64,000 bases of DNA from Flavitalea plasmicola (GTDB lineage Bacteria; Bacteroidota; Bacteroidia; Chitinophagales; Chitinophagaceae). Both the position numbers and the translations under genes were made by a program. The stretch lies in the NCBI RefSeq assembly GCF_030546645.1, contig NZ_JAUOTO010000006.1:186001-250000 (forward strand), read 5' to 3'. The notes under the pieces are model-generated. The model ran no database searches. It was not told the DNA's origin and saw only the letters and a program-made list of their open reading frames with translations. The stretch's first letter is position 1; every line of letters starts with the position of its first letter. This document shows, piece after piece, positions 25,303 to 33,212 of this stretch.

Positions 25303-25857
25303 ATGACCGAAATGTACAAGATACAGCCTGATGGATTGTATTTTGTAACCCTAACCGTAGTTGGCGGGATCGATGTTTTCACCCGCCATGAATATTGTGA
25401 TCTGCTGGTTGACAATCTGAATTACTGCATTGAGCACAAACGGCTGCGGGTATACGAATATGCTATCCTACCCAGTCGCCTGTATATGATCGCAGGTGTG
25501 GAACAGGGAAGATCAAACCTTCCCAAAGTCCTGAGGGATCTGAAAAGCACTTCAGCTAAACAGATCCTGAGGGCCATTGCCGAGCATCCTACCGAGACCC
25601 GCAAAGAATGGCTCCTCCGCCTTTTTCAATTCTTCGCCAACCGGTATCAGAATGACTCCGAACATCATTTCTGGCAATTCGGCAACCAGCCCGTGGACCT
25701 CGACAAGTTTGTTAAAAAAGACCATCCCCTTCCATCCCCCCTGGCCAGCCTTATGAAAGAAAAAATAGTCGACGCCCCCCAGCATTACCTTTATTGCAGC
25801 GCTTACCCCCTCCAAAAAGTTAAATTATTCCAGCCAGACCCCGGCGTCCTCCCCTAG
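25303..25857 (+). CDS. RAYT-family protein lacking catalytic residues
   Basis: 184 residues, related along its length to the intact RAYT-type gene just downstream (GLYFVTLTVVGGIDVFTR against ACYFLTLNVVDRIDVFTR). The normal HUH motif is replaced by SRLYMI (residues 58-63), and the position of the catalytic Tyr is Thr 73 (KSTSAKQIL). Both halves of the single-stranded DNA transposase site are therefore gone. The frame is otherwise intact, so it may be a domesticated DNA-binding or regulatory paralogue (inference). The start chosen is the ATG at 25303; upstream TATCTTTT (25291-25298) resembles a -7 box almost touching the start. The 123-base gap to the next gene shows no array. Confidence 0.75.
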   Translation: MTEMYKIQPDGLYFVTLTVVGGIDVFTRHEYCDLLVDNLNYCIEHKRLRVYEYAILPSRLYMIAGVEQGRSNLPKVLRDLKSTSAKQILRAIAEHPTETRKEWLLRLFQFFANRYQNDSEHHFWQFGNQPVDLDKFVKKDHPLPSPLASLMKEKIVDAPQHYLYCSAYPLQKVKLFQPDPGVLP

Positions 25858-25980
25858 GCAATAAAAAATTAAGGCACTTCCCGCACATGTAAGGCCCGGA
25901 TTTTGTAACTTGTACGTATCCCTCATCCCATACCTGTCAGTACCCTGTATTTATTTTATCACATAAATGAATAAATATTT

Positions 25981-26577
25981 ATGCTGGCAAACGATAAGCA
26001 CCTCGGATCCCGGGAAGCCTGTTATTTCCTCACATTGAATGTGGTGGATAGGATCGACGTATTTACAAGGCCCGCCTACAAGCAGGTAATAGTCGACGCA
26101 TTGAATCATTTTGTGGAAATAGGCCAGGTGTCCGTTTATGCCTGGTGCCTGATGACGCACCACCTGCACCTCCTCGTGAAAACCCCCGAGGGCAGCGGCC
26201 CCGCCTATTTTGAAAGGGATTTTAAGAAATATACCACGCCCGAAATATTAAAGGCCATCGAAGTGGAGATGGATCTCCGTAAAGACTGGATGCTGCAGCG
26301 CTTCGAGGACTTTGGCAAATCCCTCAAACGCATTGAAAAATGCCACCTCTGGCAGAATTGCAGCAGCCCCTTGCACATTGACGCCACGCAGCCCGACCTG
26401 CTCATGGCCCGGATCGAGCACATCCACGAGAATCCCGTCCGGGAACGGATCGTCGACCTCCCCGAAGCCTATCTCTTTAGCTCGGCACGCGATTATGCCG
26501 GGGGAAAGGGCCTGGTAAAAGTGAAGGTGGCGCAACAGCCCGGCATTTCGAAGATCAAGCTGCTGTCCGCTAACTGA
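25981..26577 (+). CDS. RAYT-type Y1/HUH transposase-like protein
   Basis: 198 residues of the REP-associated tyrosine transposase family, a cousin of IS200/IS605 TnpA. HUH motif H61-L-H63 in LMTHHLHLLV; probable catalytic Tyr 84 in FKKYTTPEIL; the typical C-terminal signature IHENPVRERIVDLPEAYLFSSARDYAG. It carries all the expected residues, so it may be an active single-stranded DNA endonuclease. No IS ends are visible next to it, as is usual for RAYTs, which act on dispersed palindromic repeats. Candidate partners in this window are the palindromic element at 10619/37423 and the heptamer arrays, but no sequence link is shown. Its end overlaps the convergent gene at 26570 by 8 bases. Confidence 0.85.
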   Translation: MLANDKHLGSREACYFLTLNVVDRIDVFTRPAYKQVIVDALNHFVEIGQVSVYAWCLMTHHLHLLVKTPEGSGPAYFERDFKKYTTPEILKAIEVEMDLRKDWMLQRFEDFGKSLKRIEKCHLWQNCSSPLHIDATQPDLLMARIEHIHENPVRERIVDLPEAYLFSSARDYAGGKGLVKVKVAQQPGISKIKLLSAN

Positions 26578-26923
26578 GCACCTCCTTCAGCGCCGCCACC
26601 GTCTTTTTCTCGCTGCCGACAAAGATCTTGCCGCCTACCAGTGCCACTGGCCGCTTGAGGAACGTGTATTCCTCCAGGATCAGCTTGCGATAGTCTTTCT
26701 CAGTCAACTGTTTATCGTTGAGTCCCAGCACCTTATACTTCAAGGACCGCCGGCTGAACAACGCTTCGTAGCTGCCCGCCTTCTCTTTAAGCTGATCCAG
26801 CTGCGCCGGCGTTATCTTCTCCGTTTTGATATCCTGCAGATCAAAACCCTTCTCCTCAGCCCCGATCTCCTCCAGGATCCGGTTGCAGGTGCTGCAGGTA
26901 GAAAGACAAAATATTTTCTTCAT
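26570..26923 (-). CDS. ArsC/Spx-like thioredoxin-fold protein
   Basis: 117 residues with a glutaredoxin-like fold. The N-terminal CSTC (STCSTCNRILEEI, about 10-13) is the CxxC redox site of this family, and FLKRPVALVGGKIFVGSEK (about 88-106) is the conserved ArsC-family loop. Relatives include arsenate reductases, YffB and Spx. With two N-terminal cysteines it resembles the Spx/YffB type as much as a true arsenate reductase, and no ars genes are nearby. A redox role in the cytosol is likely; the substrate is not known. The gene is alone; its start is 76 bases from the divergent sigma gene. Confidence 0.8.
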   Translation of the reverse strand: MKKIFCLSTCSTCNRILEEIGAEEKGFDLQDIKTEKITPAQLDQLKEKAGSYEALFSRRSLKYKVLGLNDKQLTEKDYRKLILEEYTFLKRPVALVGGKIFVGSEKKTVAALKEVLS

Positions 26924-26977
26924 GGCGCGAAGGTAATATTTTCACCATCCCGGCGACAAATGCCGGGACCAACCATT

Positions 26978-26985
26978 TATTTTTG
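26978..26985 (+). promoter_or_regulatory. Candidate -7 element of ECF sigma gene
   Basis: TATTTTTG is an exact TAnnTTTG match 14 bases upstream of the TTG start at 27000. No good -33 motif was seen at the usual distance. Confidence 0.4.
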
Positions 26986-26999
26986 TAAAAACCCGCAGT

Positions 27000-27515
27000 T
27001 TGCAGGCGCCCCACACACAGGAGGAATTTATAAAGCTGGTGCAGGAGCACCGGGCCATGCTGTATAAGGTGTGCCGGCTTTATTGCTTTTCAGAGGACGA
27101 CCGCCAGGACCTTTTCCAGGAAATAGTCATCCAGCTCTGGAGAGCCTACCCCGCCTTCCGGGGCGAATCCAAATTCAGCACCTGGCTTTATCGCATCGCC
27201 CTGAACACAGCCATCTCCAACCTCCGCAAGCAACGCAGACGCCCCTCCCCGCTGAACATAAATGAGCTGCCCGCGTCCCTCCAGGACATGAGCTATCCCG
27301 GAGAGGAAGAAGAACAGCTGCAACAACTCTACGCCGCCATCGATCGCCTGTCGGAGATCGAAAAAGCGCTGGTCATGCTTTACCTGGAAGACCGCTCCTA
27401 TGAAGAAATGGAAGAGATCCTTGGTATCAATCAAAACAACCTGCGGGTGAAGATGAACAGGATCCGCGAAAAATTACGCAAAATGACAAAGGAGGCCACT
27501 TATGGAATTAGATAG
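27000..27515 (+). CDS. ECF-type RNA polymerase sigma factor
   Basis: 171 residues. Sigma region 2 covers about 8-75 (FIKLVQEHRAMLYKVCRLYC; LFQEIVIQLWRAYPAFRGES; FSTWLYRIALNTAISNLRKQ). Region 4 covers about 115-160 with the helix-turn-helix YEEMEEILGINQNNLRVKMN. The start is TTG at 27000. The next ATG lies at residue 20, inside the conserved region, so TTG is preferred; it is a rare start. The gene overlaps the next gene by 14 bases, indicating coupling to a membrane protein that is probably its regulator (inference). Confident class; the regulon is unknown. Confidence 0.9.
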   Translation: MQAPHTQEEFIKLVQEHRAMLYKVCRLYCFSEDDRQDLFQEIVIQLWRAYPAFRGESKFSTWLYRIALNTAISNLRKQRRRPSPLNINELPASLQDMSYPGEEEEQLQQLYAAIDRLSEIEKALVMLYLEDRSYEEMEEILGINQNNLRVKMNRIREKLRKMTKEATYGIR

Positions 27516-28137
27516 CCTGAAATATGCATGGCGCACCCTGGCGTCCAAACCCGTTCCGGAGAAAAGCCCCGAACAGATCCGCGCACTGCTGCAGGGACGC
27601 TCCAAAGGCCCCGTGGCAAAAATGCGGCGAAACATGGTGGGCGAGCTGCTGCTTATCCTGGTCACCTATACCCCCGCCATCCTCTTTTATTTCCTGGAAT
27701 TTGACGGCAGGCTATCCGGGGTCGCCTGGCTCTTTGTGCTGTTGCTGGTCATCCTGGCCGTCTATTTTCACCGGAAGAGCCGGCTGCTGAAAGCCATGCA
27801 GTGCGCCGATCACGACGTCTGCGCCAGCCTGCGGCAGCAGGTGGCCACCCTGAAAAGATACATCCGCTTCTATGTCCGCGCAGGCACCGCCATGATCCCC
27901 ATTATGACCATCCTCACCTGGCTCATCATCCGTTGGAAATTCCCGCCCCTACCCGGGGCAGACCTTTTCTATCGCATCAGTGGATCACCCTGGTGGCAGC
28001 ATCCCCTTACCTGGATTGGCCTGCTCATTCCCGTCACCGCTGCCGTCTATTTCCTCAATGTATGGTATGTGGGGCGGCTGTATGGACAGCACATCCGGAA
28101 ATTGGAGGACCTGCTGCGGGAAATGGAAGAGGTGTAG
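27502..28137 (+). CDS. Four-helix membrane protein coupled to ECF sigma factor
   Basis: 211 residues. An N-terminal cytosolic portion (LDSLKYAWRTLASKP; EQIRALLQGRSK; about 1-45) precedes four hydrophobic segments: GELLLILVTYTPAILFYFLE, VAWLFVLLLVILAVYF, TAMIPIMTILTWLIIRW and LTWIGLLIPVTAAVYFLNVW. A charged C-terminal helix (HIRKLEDLLREMEEV) follows. The overlap with the sigma gene suggests a membrane anti-sigma or sensor, but the anti-sigma zinc motif is absent and no family was recognised. An N-terminus of about 45 cytosolic residues would be long enough to bind a sigma factor. Confidence 0.7.
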   Translation: MELDSLKYAWRTLASKPVPEKSPEQIRALLQGRSKGPVAKMRRNMVGELLLILVTYTPAILFYFLEFDGRLSGVAWLFVLLLVILAVYFHRKSRLLKAMQCADHDVCASLRQQVATLKRYIRFYVRAGTAMIPIMTILTWLIIRWKFPPLPGADLFYRISGSPWWQHPLTWIGLLIPVTAAVYFLNVWYVGRLYGQHIRKLEDLLREMEEV

Positions 28138-28159
28138 TAACTTTCCGCAAAAATAACCC

Positions 28160-28588
28160 ATGAGAAGAACCTCCCTCCTCTTCAGCCTCCTGCTCCTGCT
28201 CTCCGCCCCCTCCTTTGCACAATCCGGCGACGAATCCACCATCCGCCAGATCCTGGCCGACCAGATCACCGCCTGGAACAAGGGCGATCTCGATAATTTC
28301 ATGAAAGGCTATTGGAAAAGTGACTCCCTGACCTTCATCGGCCAGGCCGGTATCACCTACGGTTACACCGCCGCCCTGAATAATTATAAGAAACATTACG
28401 ACACCCCCGATAAGATGGGAGAGCTGATCTTCACCCTCCTCAGGCTGGAAAGGCTTTCCGCCGAATACTATTTCGTCGTGGGTAAATGGCAGCTGAAAAG
28501 AAAAGCCGGCGACGTCGGCGGCGTGTATACCTTATTGTTCCGCAAGATCGATGGTCGCTGGGTCATCGTGTCCGACCACAGCAGCTAG
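28160..28588 (+). CDS. Exported NTF2/SnoaL-like (DUF4440) protein
   Basis: 142 residues: a signal peptide (MRRTSLLFSLLLLLSAPSFA) and a small cone-shaped NTF2-like domain (about 25-140). Motifs are STIRQILADQITAWNKGDLD, FMKGYWKSDSLTFIG and YTLLFRKIDGRWVIVSDHSS, which match DUF4440/SnoaL-like proteins. These commonly bind small hydrophobic ligands or act as steroid or polyketide isomerases; here the role is unknown. The gene follows the sigma-linked membrane gene by 22 bases in the same direction and may belong to that transcript. It ends 6 bases from the convergent lysozyme gene. Confidence 0.78.
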   Translation: MRRTSLLFSLLLLLSAPSFAQSGDESTIRQILADQITAWNKGDLDNFMKGYWKSDSLTFIGQAGITYGYTAALNNYKKHYDTPDKMGELIFTLLRLERLSAEYYFVVGKWQLKRKAGDVGGVYTLLFRKIDGRWVIVSDHSS

Positions 28589-28594
28589 ACCTGA

Positions 28595-29368
28595 TCAATT
28601 CACCAACAACTTCTTGAACTCCACACTATCCCCGTTAAAAACATCAAAATCCACCCTCGTAACAATCCCATTCACCCTCCCCAGCTCACTGTGCTGCCAG
28701 AAGGTCCATTCCCTGTACGTCCGGGGCCGCTCCTTCTGCAGGTAATGCGCCACCCATAAAGGAAAACCATCAAAGTCATCCTTCAGGAACTGCCGGTAAA
28801 AATCCACATTGGTATACACGATCGGCGTGACATGATAATATTCCTGTATGGTCAGCAGCCAGTCCCTGGCCCTTTCCCGCAGCTTGTCCGCCGGCACCCC
28901 ATACGTCTGCTCGATATCCAGCACGGGCGGAAGGTCTCCCGGCGACAGCTCCACGGAATTGATGAAATTCTCTGCTTGTGCCTTGCCGCTCTTCGTGGCC
29001 AGGAAAAAGTGATAGGCCCCCCGCACCAGCCCCGCATGCTTCGACTTCTTCCAGTTACGCTGGAACAACGCATCCTCATTGCCCAACCCCTCCGTCGCCT
29101 TGATGAATGCAAATCCCAGCTGCACATTCCCCACCCGCATATCCCGCACGGATTCCCAATCGATGACATCCTGGTATTTGGACACATCGATGCCATGAAT
29201 CGTATAATTAACAGGAATGTCTATCCCGAATTCAGGATAGCGGACAAAATGGGCCCTTCGCTCCATCCACCAGTCATATGCCGCAAAACCCAGCATGACG
29301 ACCATCCCAACCCCCATAGACAATAATATGATCTTCCAGGCAATATATTTGTTCGATGCTTGCGCCAT
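28595..29368 (-). CDS. GH25 lysozyme-like muramidase, membrane anchored
   Basis: 257 residues. One N-terminal membrane helix (IILLSMGVGMVVMLGFAAY, about 13-31) is followed by a GH25 domain (about 55-245). GH25 enzymes cleave the beta-1,4 link between N-acetylmuramic acid and N-acetylglucosamine. Motifs include GIDVSKYQDVIDWESV, IKATEG, GAYHFF, PPVLDIEQTYG (the DxE pair) and VYTNVDFYRQFL. The C-terminal WTFWQHSELGRVNGI completes the barrel. The protein is probably held on the periplasmic or outer side by the uncleaved helix. It is not linked to a phage or holin here, so cell-wall remodelling is the likely role. Confidence 0.9.
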   Translation of the reverse strand: MAQASNKYIAWKIILLSMGVGMVVMLGFAAYDWWMERRAHFVRYPEFGIDIPVNYTIHGIDVSKYQDVIDWESVRDMRVGNVQLGFAFIKATEGLGNEDALFQRNWKKSKHAGLVRGAYHFFLATKSGKAQAENFINSVELSPGDLPPVLDIEQTYGVPADKLRERARDWLLTIQEYYHVTPIVYTNVDFYRQFLKDDFDGFPLWVAHYLQKERPRTYREWTFWQHSELGRVNGIVTRVDFDVFNGDSVEFKKLLVN

Positions 29369-29548
29369 AGCTGCGGATGCAAACCTACATCAAAATGCTT
29401 GATTCTGCAATCAATGTCAATGCACTATATTCAATGCCCGCTGGAATTCCCCTGCCATGTCAGGTTCTTCCTGTCCATCAGGTAAGACTTTGATCCTATG
29501 AAAAACCTTCATCAAAAACCTACATAAAATGCCTAATTTTAACCTTCC

Positions 29549-30580
29549 ATGCCCGCATTTAACCGTAACGATACCATCAACCTTTTATCGAAGCTCACGC
29601 TCCGGCGCCTGTGGAATGGAACAAAGGTCCTCAGCAGCTATTATATGAGCAAATTCACCGGGAAGGCCATCCAGTGGGGCTACCCCGTCAGCATCTCCTT
29701 CGAGCCCACTACCTCCTGCAATCTGCGCTGCCCGGAATGCCCCAGCGGTCTGCGCGCCTTCACCCGCCCCACCGGCATGCTGGAGAACGATTTCTTTAAG
29801 GACACCATCGATCAGTTGTCCAAAGACCTGCTCTACCTCATCTTTTATTTCCAGGGCGAACCCTACCTCAATCCCGCTTTCCTGGATATGGTGACCTATG
29901 CGGCCAAAAAAGGGATCTACACCGCCACCTCCACCAACGCCCATTACCTGAACGATAAGAATGCCAAACGAACGGTGGAGAGCGGTCTCGACAGGCTCAT
30001 TATTTCCATCGACGGAACGACCCAGGAAGTATACGAACAATACCGCGTAGGCGGCAAGCTGGAAAAAGTCCTGGAAGGTGCCCGCAACATCGTCAAATGG
30101 AAGAAAGAGCTGAAGCGTAGCAAACCTTTCGTCTTCTTCCAGTTCCTGGTGGTAAAACCCAACGAGCATCAGCTGGACGACATCCGCCGCCTGGCTAAAG
30201 AAGTAGGCGTGGACGAGGTCCGCTTCAAGACCGCGCAGGTGTATGACTACGGCAACGACCCCAACCACCTTATTCCGGACAACGAAAAATACAGCCGCTA
30301 TCGCAAGGACGATAACGGCAGCTATACATTCAAAGGCTCCCTGGACAACCATTGCTGGCGCCTCTGGCATGCCACCGTCATCACCTGGGATGGACTGGTC
30401 GTCCCCTGCTGCTTTGACAAGGATGCGCAGCACCAGCTGGGCGACCTGAAAGGCCGGCCATTCAAAGAGATCTGGCATAATGAGCAATACGTGGACTTCC
30501 GCCGCCAGATCCTCCAAAGTCGCAGGAACATCGACATCTGCGCCAACTGCAGCGAAGGAACAAAAGTATGGAGCGACTGA
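29549..30580 (+). CDS. Radical SAM/SPASM protein
   Basis: 343 residues. CNLRCPEC (Cys 57, 61, 64) is the [4Fe-4S]-SAM cluster site at the head of a TIM barrel (ISIDGTTQEVYEQYRVGG). The C-terminal SPASM-like region has cysteines in NHCWRLWHATV, VPCCFDKD and ICANC, and ends at EGTKVWSD. SPASM enzymes modify peptides, or act in cofactor and sugar chemistry; the substrate is unknown. No small peptide gene was seen beside it. The end couples to a DinB-family gene, with a start overlapping by 13 bases. The 180-base upstream gap has no recognised motif. Confidence 0.88.
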   Translation: MPAFNRNDTINLLSKLTLRRLWNGTKVLSSYYMSKFTGKAIQWGYPVSISFEPTTSCNLRCPECPSGLRAFTRPTGMLENDFFKDTIDQLSKDLLYLIFYFQGEPYLNPAFLDMVTYAAKKGIYTATSTNAHYLNDKNAKRTVESGLDRLIISIDGTTQEVYEQYRVGGKLEKVLEGARNIVKWKKELKRSKPFVFFQFLVVKPNEHQLDDIRRLAKEVGVDEVRFKTAQVYDYGNDPNHLIPDNEKYSRYRKDDNGSYTFKGSLDNHCWRLWHATVITWDGLVVPCCFDKDAQHQLGDLKGRPFKEIWHNEQYVDFRRQILQSRRNIDICANCSEGTKVWSD

Positions 30581-31059
30581 TGCCCTTATCCGCTTCCATA
30601 TCGACCCGCTTGCGCCACCAGCATGAATCCCTCCGGGAGATCACCGGCGACCTCGCCGAAATAGCGCTTAAACAACGCGTCAACCCTGATAAATGGAGCG
30701 CCTTTGAACATATCGCTCACCTGGCCGCCTATCAACCCGCCTTCATCAGCCGCCTGGAAAAAATAGCTACGGCGCCCACCCCCTCCTTCGAACGATACGT
30801 GGCGGAAAAAGATCCGCAATTCTATGCCTGCCTGGACAAACCCCTCGCAGCGCTATGGGAGCTGATATCCGCACAGGCCGCACAGATCAATACCATCCTC
30901 GCACAAACGAATGAAGCCGGCCTGCTTCGCACCGGCCTCCATCCCAAATACGGCCTGCTCACCGTCACACAATGGACAGAGTTCTATCTCCTCCATGAAG
31001 CCCACCACCTGTTCACGCTATTTATGCTGACGCAGGACCTGCGCAAAGCCCGTATGTAA
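30568..31059 (+). CDS. DinB-family putative metal-dependent protein
   Basis: 163 residues of the DinB/YfiT four-helix fold. Helical segments: RLRHQHESLREITGDLAEI, DKWSAFEHIAHLAAYQPAFI, DKPLAALWELISAQAAQI and TVTQWTEFYLLHEAHHLFT. His in SAFEHIAHLAAY and in HEAHHLFTL match the metal-binding positions. Activities in the family include thiol transferases and other small-molecule enzymes; this one is unassigned. The ATG at 30568 overlaps the radical SAM gene; another ATG at 30580 sits on its stop codon (TGATG), so translation is probably coupled. It could act on the radical SAM product (inference). Confidence 0.8.
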   Translation: MERLMPLSASISTRLRHQHESLREITGDLAEIALKQRVNPDKWSAFEHIAHLAAYQPAFISRLEKIATAPTPSFERYVAEKDPQFYACLDKPLAALWELISAQAAQINTILAQTNEAGLLRTGLHPKYGLLTVTQWTEFYLLHEAHHLFTLFMLTQDLRKARM

Positions 31060-31132
31060 AAGTGCTTCCAAAAAACGGGGTACATATTCCAGGACATCCA
31101 TTTTCAGGACATTTCTGTACATTTACAACTTA

Positions 31133-31153
31133 GGGCGGGCCACAGGTCCGCCC
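31133..31153 (+). promoter_or_regulatory. Inverted repeat upstream of marR-like gene
   Basis: GGGCGG pairs with CCGCCC (two further G-T/C-G pairs inside) around a 5-base loop, 18 bases before the MarR start. It could be a leader hairpin or operator. MarR repressors usually bind palindromes near their own start; binding has not been shown. Confidence 0.35.
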
Positions 31154-31171
31154 GCAAATCAGCAGCTAACC

Positions 31172-31630
31172 ATGTCGCTTGAAAATGAAATAAACCAGCG
31201 AAAGTTCCGTAACGAATACCAAAAATCCGCGATCAATATCATCTATACGCATAATTGGATGGCGGAAAAGATGAATAAGCTCTTCGACGAATGGGATATC
31301 ACCGCCCAGCAATTCAATATCCTGCGCATACTCAGGGGCGCAGGTCAGCCGTTATCTACCTTACAGATACGTCAAAGGATGCTGGACAGGATGAGCGACA
31401 CCAGCCGGATCGTGGATCGACTGGTGAGAAAAGGACTGGTAAAAAAAAGCATCTGCAAGCTGGACCGCCGTCTGGTGGACGTCGTCATCACGGATAAAGG
31501 AAAAAAACTCCTGGAAAAGATCGATCAATACAGCGAGCAGATGGACGCCATCATGAAGAACCTTACAGAACAGGAAGCGCAAACATTGAATGAATTGTTG
31601 GATAAGATAAGAAATGCAAAGGATGAATAG
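31172..31630 (+). CDS. MarR-family transcriptional regulator
   Basis: 152 residues, a winged helix-turn-helix of the MarR type. The helix-turn-helix begins WDITAQQFNILRILRGAG, the recognition segment is QPLSTLQIRQRMLDRMSD, and the wing is RLVRKGLVKKSICKLDRRLV. The C-terminal helix (ITDKGKKLLEKIDQYSEQMD) is for dimerisation. Length is typical. It overlaps the downstream GH10-like gene by 17 bases. No drug efflux gene is in the same operon, so the target may be the gene that follows. A GC-rich hairpin (31133-31153) precedes it. Confidence 0.9.
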   Translation: MSLENEINQRKFRNEYQKSAINIIYTHNWMAEKMNKLFDEWDITAQQFNILRILRGAGQPLSTLQIRQRMLDRMSDTSRIVDRLVRKGLVKKSICKLDRRLVDVVITDKGKKLLEKIDQYSEQMDAIMKNLTEQEAQTLNELLDKIRNAKDE

Positions 31631-33191
31631 ATTGTACCGATCGTTGCTTGCCGCCAGCCTCCTGGCCGTTCCCGCCCTCTCTTTTTGTCAGCTGACCCCG
31701 CCTCCGGCACCACCTGTCACCAGGCAGGCGTCCCCACCCAAATATGAGTTCAGGGCCGCCTGGGTCGCTTCCGTGGAGAACATCGATTGGCCCTCCCGAA
31801 AAGGCCTGTCCTCCGATAGTCAAAGGCTGGAATTTCTCCAGCTGGCGGACATGCATCAGCACAATGGCATGAATGCCCTCGTCGTCCAGGTACGCCCCGC
31901 GGCAGATGCGCTCTATCCCTCGCCGTACGAACCCTGGAGCGAATGGCTCACCGGCGTGCAGGGAAAAGCCCCTTCGCCCTACTACGATCCCCTGCAGTTC
32001 ATGATCGAGGAGACACACAAACGCGGCATGGAGTTTCACGCCTGGTGCAACCCTTACAGGGCCGTATTCACCGTCGGCAAGTCTTCCATTTCACCTACGC
32101 ATATCACCCGCCTGCATCCCGAATGGTTCGTTAACTATGGCGGCACCCTTTACTTCGATCCCGGTAATAAGGAGGCACAGCAGTACGTCGTTCATGTGAT
32201 ACAGGACATCGTGCACCGTTATGACATCGATGCGTTGCACTTCGACGATTATTTCTATCCGTATCCCATTGGCGGCAAAGACTTCCCTGACGATGCCAGC
32301 TATGCGAAATATGGCAACGGCATGAGCCGGGACGACTGGAGACGCAGCAATGTGGACTCCATCATACTGCACGTCAGCACCATGATCAAGCAGGAGAAAA
32401 AATTTTGCAAGTTCGGCATCAGCCCATTCTGTGTTTGGCGCAACAGCAGCAAGGATCCCGAAGGCAGCGAGACCATGGCTGGCCTGACGAACTACGACCA
32501 CCTCTACGCCAATATCCTCCTCTGGCTGAAGAATGGATGGATCGACTACGTAGCGCCCCAGCTTTACCTGGAGATAGGCTACAAAAGAGCCGATTATGCC
32601 GTCCTGCTGCCCTGGTGGGCCCGCCATACCTATGGCAGACACTGCTATGTAGGCCTGGCCGTCTATAAGGCCGGCACCAACGCTGCCTGGAGGGACAGGA
32701 CCCAGCTGACCCGCCAGATCCAGCTCCAACGCAATACGGACAGCATACAGGGTGCGATCTATTTCAGCAGCAAATCATTCGAGACCAATCCCAACGGATG
32801 GAGCGACAGCCTCCAGCTGACCTATTATAATTACCCGGCCCTTATCCCGCCCATGCCATGGATCGATTCCACGAGACCCCACGAGCCCTTCGCCCATAAC
32901 GAATACAATAAGAAAGAGGCCGTCCAGACAGTCTGGATGGCAAAGGGCGCCAATGAGGACACTTTAAGGGGATATGCGCTCTATCGCTCGGAAGCCCCCG
33001 TATGCAACATCGACTCCATGCAGGTCTTTCAATACATTCCCTATGATCCCGTAGCCGGCTTCCATATCAGGGTCTACACCCAGCCCGCCGGGAAAAAATA
33101 CTATTATTTCGCGACAGCCATCGGCAGGACCAATATGGAAAGTCCACCCGTAGCCATTCGCAACCTTTTGCCTAACTTTGACGCAGATTAA
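31614..33191 (+). CDS. Exported GH10-like (GHL10/DUF187) glycosylhydrolase
   Basis: 525 residues: a signal peptide (LLAASLLAVPALSFC), then a TIM-barrel GHL10 domain starting at YEFRAAWVASVENIDWPSRK. Other motifs are MHQHNGMNALVVQVRPAADA, YPSPYEPWSEWLTG and DIDALHFDDYFYPYP, in which Asp/Glu are the usual catalytic set. The C-terminal part (about 420-525) has small beta-strand repeats (YALYRSEAPVCNIDSM; YTQPAGKKYYYFATAIGR) like fibronectin III. Relatives act on sugar polymers such as glycans; the exact substrate is not known. It overlaps marR by 17 bases and is followed by a DegT aminotransferase gene 21 bases downstream. Confidence 0.88.
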   Translation: MQRMNRLYRSLLAASLLAVPALSFCQLTPPPAPPVTRQASPPKYEFRAAWVASVENIDWPSRKGLSSDSQRLEFLQLADMHQHNGMNALVVQVRPAADALYPSPYEPWSEWLTGVQGKAPSPYYDPLQFMIEETHKRGMEFHAWCNPYRAVFTVGKSSISPTHITRLHPEWFVNYGGTLYFDPGNKEAQQYVVHVIQDIVHRYDIDALHFDDYFYPYPIGGKDFPDDASYAKYGNGMSRDDWRRSNVDSIILHVSTMIKQEKKFCKFGISPFCVWRNSSKDPEGSETMAGLTNYDHLYANILLWLKNGWIDYVAPQLYLEIGYKRADYAVLLPWWARHTYGRHCYVGLAVYKAGTNAAWRDRTQLTRQIQLQRNTDSIQGAIYFSSKSFETNPNGWSDSLQLTYYNYPALIPPMPWIDSTRPHEPFAHNEYNKKEAVQTVWMAKGANEDTLRGYALYRSEAPVCNIDSMQVFQYIPYDPVAGFHIRVYTQPAGKKYYYFATAIGRTNMESPPVAIRNLLPNFDAD

Positions 33192-33212
33192 GAACAGATA
33201 AAATCCACATAT

